Assembly: GCA_964019415.1 (NCBI GenBank)
Contig: OZ025869.1
Location: forward strand, 4,280,765-4,344,764
Source: Ianthella basta
Taxonomy: Eukaryota; Porifera; Demospongiae; Verongiida; Ianthellidae
Length of the DNA stretch: 64,000 nucleotides
Reading direction: 5' to 3'
In this document: in pieces, positions 41,136 through 52,435 of the stretch
How the letters are laid out: each line of letters starts with the position of its first letter
Numbering within the stretch: the stretch's first letter is position 1
Translations under genes and position numbers: made by a program
The notes under the pieces: generated by a model
Databases searched by the model: none
Seen by the model: the letters and a program-made list of their open reading frames with translations, nothing else
Told to the model about the DNA's origin: nothing

Positions 41136-41830
41136 ATGCTGTGTAAATTATATATAGAATACGTATGGTGCCTAAATGGTCAAACACCTTTGCATATTAT
41201 CAACGATGATGCCTACCTAAGTATGTTTCAGGCTGCTTTAGCTATTAGCTCCAGGGAAGGTCCCAACACTGCTACTACTGCAGATGTTGGAAGAACATAC
41301 AGCTTGCAGGAATGGAATGCACCAAACATAAGCATGTGGCAGCTTTTGAGGACTGTGTTGAGAGCTTCAGCATATTGGGGTTCTCCCTGTTTGTCGGTGC
41401 TGACGCCAAAGTGAAATGGCAGACATTCACTGACAAGTGAGCTCAGAGATATTCTAAACCAATAGTCATAACATATGTCACTCTACTTAGTTGATATTTT
41501 CATCCCATAGGGCCTGAGAACTGAAGCTGATGTCGAGAGCTGACCTTTCAGTGTTGCTACCTGCAATAGCTCCCTCAAAGTTTCTATTATGCTATTATTG
41601 TGGGTTGAGCTCCTTCGAACCAACAAACTACTGGGGAAGCCCCGGCTGAATGAGGGTTCCATTGACTTTGAAGAAATGACCAAAGCTTGGGTGGTCAAAT
41701 TGTGCACCATCTACCAAAAGACTAAGGTGACACCATACATCCATGCAGTTATTGAGGCAGCATTGACATGAAGGCTTTCTGCCATTTATGCAGCAGGGGA
41801 TTGAGAAGTACGATTGTCTAACAAAGACAT
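41136..41830 (+). pseudogene. unrecognised transposon-like coding fragments
   Basis: Two separated plus-strand pieces: YSLQEWNAPNISMWQLLRTV (about 41300-41360) and DFEEMTKAWVVKLCTIYQKT, KVTPYIHAVIE (41664-41760), followed out of frame by QQGIEKYDCLTKTY before the TG repeat. The phrase WxxxFxxxYxxxxVTPYxH recurs in uncharacterised transposon-like proteins of marine invertebrates (recalled pattern, not aligned). Degenerate. Confidence 0.35.
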
Positions 41831-41832
41831 AC

Positions 41833-41908
<76 letters not shown>
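41833..41908. repeat. (TG)n microsatellite
   Basis: 76 bp of nearly perfect TG. A second short TG run is at 42294-42322 and a third at 42429-42444. Confidence 0.97.
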
Positions 41909-42074
41909 TAATGTGTTTTTGCCAACCAGATCAACCAGCATGAAATCCATGGAGGCACTGACACAGGTTATGGAGAAGTTGAAGTTTTTCGCCGACAGTG
42001 GGCGAAAGACAGCTCCGAGGGATGTGGAGTGTAGAAGAGGTGGACCAAGATGGAAAAGTAGTCAGATGTGTTAG

Positions 42075-43309
42075 TGGTGGGTATCTTTATGTTTCAAATT
42101 TGTACGTATTGATGGTGCTTCCGATCAGTATTCAACTGTTTGTGACATTCACTAGTGTCTCTCATGGACATGCCTTTGTACCTCACGTACCAGCTGTTTT
42201 GTCATTGACAAATAACATTTTCAAAGCTACCAACAAATGATAGATTATCATTTACTGATCGATTTGGTCTCTGTGTGACAACACTTAAGAGTGCTGTGTG
42301 TGTGTGTGTGTGTGTGTGTGTGTTGTGGTATCACTATTGCATGTTAAGGTGTGCTGCACTGATGAGGCCTAATATGAGGCCAAAACAGTTCACTGGTTTA
42401 TGTTGCTTACCTGCATTGGATGCAGCAGTGTGTGTGTGTGTGTGTTGCATTACTTTCTGTCTACACATTACTGCACCAGCTCAGGGATGTACAAGTTATC
42501 CTGGTGTTAGCCTCGTCCCCAGGCCCTTCGCGTTAATTGCGGGGAAGGAGAAAAGGGCGTGGAAGCCACTGATCTGCGACATCATACTTCCGTACCGAAA
42601 TGGCGTGGTGACGGCAATAAGCACAGCCTTCATAACACTTTGCACATGCAGAGTTAGCTCGTCAGACGCGTCTCTAAACCAATCGTCCTCGTCGTTCAGC
42701 TGAAATGGGCTGAAGGAAGACCTTCCCTGGCACTTTAGTCGGTTACTGTTGGTGCCAATTTAGGATGGCAACGGGTTGCCGCAGTACGCGTGCAAGAATT
42801 GCCTAGCAACAGCTCAGTCCATCGAAGAACAATGCTGCCAGACTTACTTCCAGCGAAGTCAAAAAAGAAGGGCAACACCTAACAGCATAACAATTAGGCC
42901 AATCCAAAGCTTGCTTCATGTAGACAATGAAGTGAGCATTAATGGAATACACATTGTGTGTATTCCATTTAGGCTAATCTAGAGTCTGCTTCATGTAGAC
43001 AATGAGGTGAGCACTAATGGAATACACATAGTGTGTATATTATATTAATTAATTTAGATTAGTGGTGTATATTGTAACTTGCACTATATTGAGTGGACAC
43101 CAATTCTGGGTCAAAATCCACATCCTATTCCCTCAGGGTGGGTTCAACAGGTCTTAGTGTGTCAGTCTCCCCCTCCCCGGTGATGGGAGCTACCACGACA
43201 TAGCCTCATCAGCAGCACAGTGGCCAGGTGGTCGGGGTGCTCTGCTAGTATGTAGATGGTGGCCACTGCCTCTTCCACAAGGGGGATCCACAAGAATAGC
43301 AGCTAAATA
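42075..43309. other. intergenic with small duplications
   Basis: No gene. Contains the TG runs noted, a direct duplication at 42911-43035 and a hairpin. 42500-42720 is GC-richer (CCTCGTCCCCAGGCCCTTCG), probably an old repeat. Confidence 0.4.
42911..43035. repeat. tandem duplication with hairpin
   Basis: TGCTTCATGTAGACAATGA followed by GTGAGCATTAATGGAATACA occurs at 42912 and again near 42981 with few changes. Between them 42941-42953 (AATGGAATACACA) and 42957-42969 form a perfect 13-bp hairpin with a 3-nt loop. Confidence 0.75.
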
Positions 43310-43480
43310 CGAGCACCTCATTGGTCAGGAGTCACGTCAGGTGTGAACTAATCGCTATGTGTGCTGGTCAGATTAAACTGTGGGTCACAAAATTGTGTCC
43401 AAGATTCCTAGTACAATGCACATAACCAGATCACATGCAATTTCACAGGTCAACTGTGGGTCAAGGGCAGATACCTAGTA
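43310..43480 (+). repeat. dispersed repeat R2, copy a
   Basis: From ACGAGCACCTCATTGGTCAG through GTGTGAACTAATCGCTATGT to CTGTGGGTCACAAAATTGTG and CACATGCAATTTCACA. Same order as 47130-47400 in the same orientation. Confidence 0.8.
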
Positions 43481-43959
43481 GTATGGTGGAGTATCTACTG
43501 TTCGTGTAATCATGGAGGCATCAGATCATACCTGCCTATCTCTGCAGAGGACAGAGAAAGCCATGTGTCGGTAGGTGGTGTATGACAAAACATGTGAGTT
43601 ACACGACCGTGACGTTATAATGTAAAAAATGGACTCCTAGGAAAGAGGAAGCGATGACGACAACCAAGTGTTCATAGGTTTTTTGACGGTCACGGCAGAA
43701 AAGAAGCTGCTCAGTACACCATATACCACTTGTGGGATGACACACAGTCATTCCAGGAGGTTAAATCTGCTGAAAGCGACATGGTGAAGTAGCCAATTAC
43801 CCAGGGGCTCAGGAAGACCCACAATGACATGTGGGCTGTTAGAGATAGTTTGCAATTGGAAATTGCACAATAAAGTTTGTGCATAAAAGTATTTATATAA
43901 TAGTATGTGTATATGTAATATTTTCTTAACCCTATAGCTTCCGGGAAAGCAAGCACGCA

Positions 43960-44231
43960 TGGACACAGCAACACATCAGGAACAACAGCATCGGTGGCTA
44001 TCATCTGGAAGGAAAGACTCTTCTTTGCCAACGTTGATGGTGACCATCCCATCCACTAATCCAGCCACTCTAGAAGCACTAGTCCTTACCCGTGATCGCT
44101 ACCCTGCGGATGTGACAGAACAGGAAAGAATAAGAAGAATTGGTGGTGAGATCAAGATTTGTAGACATGGAGAAACACGTGTAGTTTGGCAGAGGCCCAA
44201 TGCTGAACCAGTTCCCTTATTGCATTACTGA
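43960..44231 (+). pseudogene. PPM1D-like protein phosphatase remnant
   Basis: Frame 1 reads ALVLTRDRYPADVTEQERIR, RIGGEIKICRHGETRVVWQR followed by P; another frame just upstream gives VAIIWKERLFFANVDGDHP. LTRDHxPxDxxExxRIxxxGG … RVVWxRP is the pattern of PPM/PP2C phosphatases, closest to PPM1D. The AxVGDS metal aspartate region is disturbed and frames disagree, so this is a decayed fragment. The downstream ORF 44406-44714 (Pro/Ser-rich) is unassigned. Confidence 0.45.
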
Positions 44232-45040
44232 AGTGAAGAAATGCCAGGCTGGGTCTTAGTATTAACTCTTTTCTTAGCAAATGTAGGGTAAAGACCTTTA
44301 AGACACGTACGAATGCGGAGGAGATGAATAAGGACCACGTCTTCCACCAGAATAAAATGACATCGACCTGCTAGCACCGTCATAGCCTGCTTATCATGGA
44401 CCACCATGCCCTTCTCCCCCTATGGCCCAGACAAACCATCCCCCAATTCTGGGACAAGGAGTAACAGTTCCCCCACTGCCCACGATGATAGTGGGGCCCA
44501 TGATGCCAACACACTGGGCACTGGATTACCACAAAGACCCCCAAAGAGGACACCACTAATCCTCCTAATGAAAAATGAGGCAGGTGTTACTGCTTACAGT
44601 ACGGTTGGCTTCTGGGCACAGGATGCACACAGCACCCCAGGAGTCGGCCTCAGGTGTATTGAAGTTCCCCTTCGACAGAACTTTGTGGTCTACAGAACCA
44701 CCAAACAACTGTGAACCACACAAATACAAGCATTCACAAAGGAAGGACAACTGGTAGTCGTCTTCCAGGAAGGCAACAATGAAGGCACATTTAGCTATTT
44801 GGCAACTGAAGCAAACAGGAGCTACAGTGATGCAGATATCCCCTGGCCATTTTTCGTAGACAGGTCGCCAGTAACTAAAAATGGTTAGGCTAAACCTGGG
44901 TCTGCTAAACCAAAGATACTACTTTATACAGACTAAAACAGTGTACACGTGACTCACCTCTGCAACCAAGCAGTTAGATTGTATCTGTTCGTAGCTAGTT
45001 CCTGTCAATGTGGGTAGTAGTGTTGTTTTAGTAAGCACAT
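44232..45040. other. unassigned region
   Basis: Contains a plus ORF at 44406-44714 (MPFSPYGPDKPSPNSGTRSN …) with no recognised domain and a minus ORF at 44225-44407 (LIHLLRIRTCLKGL). Neither is supported by splice or domain evidence. Confidence 0.3.
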
Positions 45041-45860
45041 TCCTTTATGGTATAGTTATAGTCAGCAACACGCAGAGCAGTAATGACTTGATATTTTAGT
45101 ATTAGTTACAGCACCATGCTGAATTCTAATTTTGGTTACAATTAAAGTCTGCCTAACTTGAAAGTCTGTCTAACAGTTATAGTTACAGTTACAGCATAAG
45201 TTATAGTTTCTAATACTATAGCTACAGTACATGTGTGCAAACATGGACTCTGAGACAAAAACATAGCAAGAAGCAGAGCCACCTGCAAAGAAGTCAGAGA
45301 TATTTCATTACTTATCGTCAATAATCAAGAGGAAATGAAGACAATGACGAAGCAGCCAAGCCAGCAGTCCTGTATGTCCTATTGAAAATGAGGAGCCGAT
45401 GATTGTGCACTACCTGGAAAGCTCCCCACATTTGGATGAAGACTTTGACCCCCTGCATGGACTTCTAGATTGAGAATGAGAAGTCCTATCCAATGTTAAG
45501 CCCCCTGGCTTGCGACCTTCTTACCACTCCTGCATCTAGCACAGCTATTGAGAGGGTTTTCTCAACAGCTGGACTAGTTACATCTGGCAAGCGGAATCGG
45601 TTGATACTCATTTATAAAGAGCAATCCTTCTGAAGAACGAAACATACTTATATCTGCAAGTACAGTAGAATCCATGCAATTTTATGTCAGTGGACTGTAA
45701 GTGGATTTAGTTATAGCATAGTTAGGCACAGCAGCATTCTTTTCAGTTATAGTTTACAATTAGTTTCTTTAGCATTTGATAATTATAGTTAGTTATAGTC
45801 ATAATTAACTAAAAAATCTAACGGCTTACTAAATTGCATTCTAGTTATAGTAGTGATTAA
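45041..45860 (+). mobile_element. hAT-like element with GTTATAG subterminal arrays
   Basis: A hAT transposase remnant (45258-45640) is flanked on both sides by clusters of GTTATAG/TTAGTTA (about 45051-45230 and 45700-45860). Subterminal short-motif arrays are typical transposase-binding regions of hAT elements. Terminal repeats and 8-bp duplications were not fixed. Confidence 0.5.
45258..45640 (+). pseudogene. hAT transposase C-terminal region
   Basis: PPAKKSEIFHYLSSIIKRK then, after stops, ENEEPMIVHYLESSPHLDED and ENEKSYPMLSPLACDLLTTP, ASSTAIERVFSTAGLVTSGK with RNRL. The last blocks are the hAT dimerization domain (YPxLxxLAxxxLxxPASSxxxERxFSxAG). Several stops are present (for example TAG at 45466), so it is dead. 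Confidence 0.7.
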
Positions 45861-47129
45861 CCAAAACAACTCTGGTTGGTAGCCTATCAATTTCCTGAAA
45901 ATCGTGAAATAAGTAAGGTAAATCTACCTAGTCTGATCTCCCAAATTCCTATCACAAGAAATTTATAATTATTGTGAGCTACTTAAGAAGAGTGGGGAAG
46001 GGTCTGGTCTAGTGCTATCCAAATTTTGTTCCGTGCAGCTGGAAATCGTGCGCCCAATCAGATCACCGAACGGACCTAACGCGTTTTAACATGTACACAC
46101 TCTGGTGGAAGTCGGCTCAGCAGGATGTGTCGGTGAGAATGAGTATCAGGGGAGAAACGAAGCCCAAAATCATTCCGCCAAGAAATACCTACCACATTCG
46201 GAGCCACCCTCATGAGCAGGTGGTTAGGACATTTAGACGACACAGCACAAAATTGAAATAGGTAAACACTACTGTAGCTAATTGCTTATATCTAGCTGGT
46301 TTGCTAGCTACGGTTTGCTTTAGTTTTTCTTGGACTGTTTGGCAGAGCAGATCCAGGGTCTCTCAGAGCTTCCTTATCTTGTCGATCACCGCGAAAGACG
46401 TCCTGCACAATTAGTCGTTGCTACCCACGCTACTGCTTCTTGTCAAAGGCAAAGCACTTTCTCGCATGAGGTCTTGCACTCAGAATTTGGCGATACCTTG
46501 GCACAGCACCTTTCAAGCAGAGCCAGCAAGGAAACCCGGTGTTTCCTTCAGCTATCTGCAAACTGGGAATAAAATTCTGAGCTGGTGTAAAGTAATCCTT
46601 CGCCTTAACTTCGCGTTTCATGCTTTTGTGTCATTTTCAGTCTGGCTAGCTAGACTGTTCCCTAATATAAGCGCCATAGGCACAGAAGGAAAGGGACGAT
46701 CAAAGCGTACGTAGCAATTAGTTCACACCCTCCACTTAGATACGGCAAGAGGGAGGTGTGGTATAATTAGCAGATGGCTGAAGGGACTGGCTACGATGGT
46801 CAAGCACAGATGCAAGAACAACTGCAGCTACGTACCCTTCAGATTGTCATAATCCTCTTTCATCAGACAGGTACCAACTTTATCGTGCTTATTCATTGAC
46901 TAGACAGGCGCTTTGCTGTCTAACATCATGGGGGAAGACCTATCCCTGGAAACATGCAGCGTGCTCCACAGATTTTTAAGAGTTCATGTTTCGATAGAAT
47001 GATATCCTTTTGTTCTAACTTTGATACAATAAACAATTTCACTTCCTCGCTGCCACTCAGGTGACGGCCATACCCACAAAACTATGAATACCGTTGCCAA
47101 GAATCCTTGGCAATTGTATTCATAGCAGC
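45861..47129. other. intergenic with weak exon-like segments
   Basis: A 57-codon open stretch at about 46091-46258 (begins MYTLWWKSAQQDVSVRMS, ends at AAATAG|GTAAAC) could be an exon. ORFs at 46330-46714 show no domain. No gene is assigned. Confidence 0.3.
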
Positions 47130-47400
47130 CAATACGAGCATCTCATTGGTCAGGAGTCGTGTGCGTAGGTGTGAACTAATTGCTATGTGTGCTGGTTAGA
47201 TTAAACTGTGGGTCACAAAATTGTGGCCAAGATATAATACATACATAGCACACAAACAGAACCAGACCACATGCAATTTCACAAAGTTAAGTGTGGGTCA
47301 CAAAATTGCGTCCAAGATACCTAGTACAATATACATAACCAGATCACATGCAATTTCACATGTCAACTGTGGGTCACAAAATTGTGTCCAAGATATCATG
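47130..47400 (+). repeat. dispersed repeat R2, copy b, internally expanded
   Basis: Matches 43310-43480, but the unit TGTGGGTCACAAAATTGxG to CACATGCAATTTCACA is present about three times (about 47209, 47293 and 47366), indicating local tandem expansion. Confidence 0.8.
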
Positions 47401-47500
47401 ACATACACAGTGGCTCATTGCAATGGTACACATAAAATTATAGAATTAAATATATATTGCAAATGTCTTTATCTTCATGTTTCAGGTGAAATCTCCCGTG

Positions 47501-47743
47501 TCTGTGTTCAAGTTGGAAGAGATGTCATCATTTTCAATGCAGATATGATGGCAGAAATTCAGTTTTTTTTTGGCAATAGCCAGCCAAGTGAATGAGGAAT
47601 GATACATGCTTAAACTTATTCAGTGTCTGTGTTCAAGTTGGAAGAGATGTCATCATTTTCAATACAGATATGATGGCAGAAATTCAGTTTTTGGCAATAG
47701 CCAGCCAAGTGAATGAGGAATGATACATGCTTAAACGTATTCA
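47501..47743. repeat. tandem duplication, about 120 bp
   Basis: GTGTCTGTGTTCAAGTTGGA … AATGATACATGCTTAAACxT ATTCAG occurs twice in a row (about 47501-47624 and 47625-47743), nearly identical apart from a longer T-run in the first copy. Confidence 0.9.
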
Positions 47744-49454
47744 GCCAACACTGACTACATTATAACAAACAGTTGTGGTATGCACCGTTTATTCATCATC
47801 ATAAGGGTGTTTCAACTTTACTCTCACTTAGGTTCATCAATATGTACCACTGAAACTATACAACCATTAGCAATTGCTGCAATAACATGATTTCCAAACA
47901 GTGATGAACTGCTACAACGATGTTAGTGACGTAGCATTGGAGTAACTACGATCTGTTTTATGCACTGTTGTAAGTTTGAACGTAAACAGCCAACACATCT
48001 CTCTAGATTTCTATCTATAAGTATACCACTTTTACTTCCTGCTAGCCACTACAGAACGAAACCGACCGTACTAAGAAACAATCTGAACAAGAGGTGAACA
48101 CCGTACACCTGTTGCTGCGCCGATACAGACGTCCTTGGCCGTGCAGCTGCAGCCGCGCCAACAGCCCTGTCAGCCATTTTGTCTTTCGCTTACGTCACAC
48201 ACGTGATAAATTGCCATGGAAACGGCCACCTTTGAAGGTGTGAGAAAATGGACGCCTCACTGTCGAGTGGTGTTGAATTACTCTAGCAAGGATGTTGACG
48301 AAATGCTTTGACGCGAGCAGAACTGGAAGGGAAAGATGAGGATGCTACTTGTGGGGATTATTTGTACCAAGACGAGTTCAAGGAACGTCTGAAGAATCTG
48401 CATGACAGCTATTAGTTGTGTTTGGTACTTCGAGAGAGTTCCTATGCGCTTATAGCCCAAGCCCAACAATCGTGTCCGTCCTGATTTTGTAATTTCGTTT
48501 TCGTAATAGTAATGAGAACAAGAAGAAACAGTGGATTCGAGACTGGTTTTGGGCAAATAACGTGTTGGTTGTTGAATGGTTCCATTCTCTATTTTTAGCT
48601 CCTAAAGCTCTTTAAAAACTTATTTTTGAATTGGCATGCAACATTTATAAGTCAATAATGGTCGTGTGATGAAGCTCATGATGTTAAAACTTGGTGGTAT
48701 AAAGCTTTTCTGTTACGATTCTTTAAAGACAATGTGACTGTGGTAGCAGAACAATGTAGTCGAGGTGGATGGCCATGGGGACTATGGTTAATTGCTTTAA
48801 GGAGTTTGAAATCAATAAGGACTGAATAGGATTGCGGTTCATTAGGTATTTGCATTGGTTGCATGGATGACTAAGCATATACATTAATTGTACAGGCCAG
48901 CAATATTGGCCTGTACGCCGGGTATTGTAGGTGTAAATGGTTTGGAATCATTGGTGAACTTGCCAAGGTGTTACCCAGTTTAGTGGTGTTATTGCCAAGT
49001 ATTGCCTGTCGTCTTCCTCCATGCTTGCAGACAACTCAGTGCCAGCAACTCCTCTCCACTGATGATACAACTCAGTTGGGCCGCCCCCTCAGGACAACTC
49101 GCACTGCAAGCGATACTTGGGTTTGCTCTTGGGAAGACAAAGCCTCTGCGCGTTATCGACCAATGAAAGAATGTATTCATTAGAGTGTGGACGGATAGAG
49201 GGCATCACGACTCAGAATCGCCCAGGACTTCAACTTCTGGTTGTTCGTATGTGTATATAGGTACGTACGTAGCTACAACCAAGCAAAAAGCAATTGGTTC
49301 GCAACTTGGCATGCAACTCCATCGAAATGCACTACAAGATATGAACAACCATGAATAGTGAGCAAGTACAAGAGCAATAGGAACGAAAACAGGAGAAATA
49401 TGGAAAGAAAATGGTCAAGAGTATACCAATTAGCTAGGAAAGGCATTTTCTGAC
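47744..49454. other. intergenic
   Basis: No gene is supported; minus ORFs at 48278-48556 and 48676-48864 lack domains and splice context. Confidence 0.45.
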
Positions 49455-49880
49455 TGTCCACTGTAGGCCTTAGCTTTCTGCAGACTTCATCTATTGTGCA
49501 TCTCTTTTGGCAGCATGGCTGGTCTCTAGCCTCTCCAAAGAGTAATTCACTTTGCAGCAGGAGTGAATTGCCTTTAGTTTGAGGCTGTTCAGACTGAGGT
49601 TCAGAGCTTTCTTGCCACAGGTACCCCTGCAGTTGCTCTTAACTTTCTCCTGGACAGTGAACAACTAGGCAGCTAAACAACCTGCCAAGTTCCTTCTCGA
49701 CTTGCATGCTCTCAAGCAGTTCGTAAGAAGTTCTGGGGGTATGACTGACTCATGGCCACTGGCACTAGTAGTCAATTCACTGGCACTCATGTTGGAGACA
49801 TCTGCAAATGCTGGAGATTCAAATCGTGGCTGTGGTGTCCATAAAGTGTGTGTTGGCATCTCCATTTCTTGGTGTGATGG
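49455..49880 (-). pseudogene. BEN-domain fragment
   Basis: Minus strand reads NCLRACKSRRNLAGCLAA, stop, LFTVQEKVKSNCRGTCGKKA, then KLKAIHS, and near the end CTIDEVCRKLRPTVDSQK. This follows the BEN domain pattern (LxxxLFxxxExxxSNxxGxxGKxxLxxxKLxxIK … IDExCRxL), a DNA- and protein-binding domain of chromatin factors also captured by transposons. At least one stop and one shift are present. Confidence 0.5.
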
Positions 49881-50104
49881 CTGCGCTACAGTGGCATTTT
49901 GAAAAAGAATCTATAGAGTCTTGTTCCAATTGTCTCCGTTGCACAGACTAATTTAGACAGTTGTATTAGGACGTGCTACACTTTTATACTTCATTATCTT
50001 AGTTTAGTAGCTATATCATTGTGCAAGTAGGCTGGCACTGATGAAGTTAAACATGTCTATGCAGTCAATGGTGATGTCATACAGTTATACTTGCTAACAT
50101 TAGT

Positions 50105-50690
50105 TGTTCATTGGCCCGCTCACTGAAAACCCGAGTATGGTACTGTTGGAAGCAGTCTGTCCTGGTGACCTGTATGGCAGAAGTGATGTTCACAGTCACT
50201 GCATGGCATTCATGCTTGTACATGTAGCAGTAATGGCATCAGCTGCATTTCCCAGATGCCTTTCTTGGGAAGTGCAGTCGACAGACCCTTGTTGCTGATG
50301 GTGTTGTGATGGATGGCAGGTCGATCCTCTTCCTGTTGGTGTAATTACCTATTAGCTCCCATGCCAGAGTTACATGGAAGTCCTTTGGCTTCTTCCCATG
50401 GTACTCAGGGAAATTCTGGCTGAGTATGTATGCATTGGTTATTGACAAGTCGAATAGGAACCAGAATATGTATTTGTAGTGCTTTCTGCTGTTGAGGCAA
50501 ACATGATAGTATGAACGCAGCTGATCGTTTCTGTCCACACACCCCTCGTACCGGTTGTACTTTGAGACTGAGTGGGGACATGAATAAGAAATGCTGGTGC
50601 CATCACGTTTCTTTTGCTGTACAGTGTCAGTTGTTGGATGCGAGTTGGTTGCTATACTAGTAATCAGTGGTAGTTGCTTTCGCTGTCCAG
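50105..50690 (-). pseudogene. piggyBac transposase C-terminal region
   Basis: Reads TDTVQQKKRDGTSISYSCPH, SVSKYNRYEGCVDRNDQLRS (third catalytic D in GCVDRNDQ), YYHV and SRKHYKYIFWFLFDLSITNA, YIL. It ends in a degenerate Cys/His-rich tail (CHYCYMYKHEC, CFQQYHT). These are diagnostic piggyBac blocks. An in-frame TGA interrupts the tail at about 50257. Confidence 0.85.
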
Positions 50691-50743
50691 AAAGCTAGCT
50701 CATGAATGCTACTCTGTAAATTTTCCTGTTCCTATTGCTTTTT

Positions 50744-51130
50744 CTATTGCCTACATACCATTTCCTCCTCCCTTGTCTGTAGTTGCCATCTGCAGTTAGC
50801 TTGGATTTCCTTCAGCCTCTGTTTGAAATGTTTCCTGTGAAAGGGAGCTGTCCTCCTTGCGGTTATCAAATATTTCTTTCTTCTCATCATCTGTCTTTGA
50901 CCAAGCCAATCACTAGTTTTGTTATTGGAATATATGATCATGACCTGTATGGCTAGGGTGGTTGCATTAGGCTTCTCACGTAGCAAGCGGTCAAACTTAC
51001 CAAAATATCTCTTACTGATTGCGTTGGTCTTAGGCACAGACTTGGTCTCCTCTTGTAGAGTGCTAGAGTGTAGTGTGATACCTTCCTCCTTCCAAGTGAT
51101 TTGCAAGCATCTGACAAACCAATACTTCAA
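50744..51130 (-). CDS. unrecognised coiled-coil-like ORF
   Basis: 128 codons without interruption: contains LLREKPNATTLAIQVMIIYS, NNKTSDWLGQR and KQRLKEIQANCRWQLQTREE. Charged and helical, of a style seen in transposon-associated invertebrate proteins (recalled, not aligned). No splice partners assigned. Confidence 0.35.
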   Translation of the reverse strand: MKYWFVRCLQITWKEEGITLHSSTLQEETKSVPKTNAISKRYFGKFDRLLREKPNATTLAIQVMIIYSNNKTSDWLGQRQMMRRKKYLITARRTAPFHRKHFKQRLKEIQANCRWQLQTREEEMVCRQ

Positions 51131-51163
51131 TTGATTTCATTAATAGTTGCTGGCACTCAGTAA

Positions 51164-51410
51164 CTATGAAGGGGCAGTTGGTCGCTTGCCATGTTCCCTG
51201 GTCAACTGAACCATAGCCTCACTCGATGGTCCTGGTCCATATCTGTACCTAGCTCTGACTGTGAAGGAGTACTCCGTGAAGGGACTCAGACCAGTCACAT
51301 TGGCCTCATGAGAGCTACCCTCAACATACACGGTCCTGGTTGCCTTGGTTACCAGAGTCTCCACAGTGATTATGTAGCCGGTGACAATGCGATGTTGTCA
51401 GATAGCATCA
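51164..51410 (-). pseudogene. fibronectin type III domain fragment
   Basis: Minus frame GYIITVETLVTKATRTVYVE … ANVTGLSPFTEYSFTVRARY, RYGPGPSSEAMVQLT. The LxPxTxYxFxVRAxxxxGxGxxS pattern is a standard FN3 F-G region. It is preceded by a stop, so it is one exon or a fragment. The ORF 51398-51598 just upstream on the same strand is unassigned. Confidence 0.6.
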
Positions 51411-51854
51411 AGATGCTCCTTTATCAAGGCATCCATGACACTGTCAGAATGCAGGAGGTCATCATCGCCAAGCAGTGTATCTTTGCAATGTAGGAGATTG
51501 GATGCATCACTTGCCCAGGTCTCAAACTTCTCTATCATACGCACACAATTATCACTCATATCTGTGATGGACACATTTGATTCTAATAGCCACCACAATG
51601 AGCTGGTTACTAGCTTATTTATGAGCCCAGTGCTTTACATCCTGCACTGTAGATGGGATTGTGGATGTCTGAGTTTATAGACTGTAGGAGTCTATTGCCG
51701 GTAACATAACCTTTTGTGAAGAACTCCCACAAATGCTCATGGAGATAAAGCACTCCACGCCCATCATAAAATATTACATTAAACGTTTGCTTTTGATAGC
51801 AGCCAGAGTCAAAGAATCAATCCCTTTATCCCTTTAAAATTCACAAAATGTGGT

Positions 51855-52169
51855 GCGGTGGAACCTTTCCTTGCGGACACCCCTGAAAAGCAGATGCCTC
51901 GATTATGCGGTAACTTTCTAATGTCCCAACGATTGGTCCTATTCTATTAATATAAACTTCCCTCTAGAATGCGTTAATCTGTATTGCGGACAGCACCTGG
52001 TGTACCGGTCTATACAATGCCCTCGCTAGAGTCACTTTGCAGAAACGTTGAGAACTGCAAGAAAGACAGCAATGGTACGTGCCCCTTGACCTTGTCTCTC
52101 TCGCAGACTGCTAAGCATGTACACAAGACACAGGGTATGAAACAAGTAACATTGGATAAATTCAGATAG
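51855..52169 (+). repeat. pogo/Tigger-like transposon fragment
   Basis: GGTGGAACCTTTCCTTGCGG followed by ACACCCCTGAAAAG is the style of pogo/Tigger terminal sequence. The ORF at 51984-52169 ends MKQVTLDKFR, a PIP-box-like C-terminus as in Tigger-type transposases. Orientation and the second end are unclear. Confidence 0.3.
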
Positions 52170-52185
52170 TAGTAACGGGCCGCCT

Positions 52186-52435
52186 ATCCTGCCAAACACT
52201 GACACAAAAGGTTTCCAGCAAACTGGTCTCTAAGCATTTTGATGATTGGCCGAATCTTGCCAAGCTTGTCATATCCTGCAGTTTGTAGTGCTGCTAGATC
52301 ACTGTTGTTGGCAAAGTGGAGATACTTTCATTGATGCCCGGGGAAGAAGTTGTCATCAATACCATCTTCCTCCTCATCCAGCAAAGCAAGAACTTTTTCC
52401 CCAGTGAAATGGGACCTTGAAGACTGCTCTGCCAT
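52186..52435 (-). pseudogene. piggyBac transposase N-terminal region
   Basis: ATG at 52435: MAEQSSRSHFTGEKVLALLD, EEEDGIDDNFFPG, then a TGA and in the same frame NNSDLAALQTAGYDKLGKIR, PIIKMLRDQF. The acidic start and YDKLxKIRPxxxxLxxxF are typical; roughly 150-200 residues that normally lie between these blocks are missing. Confidence 0.7.
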
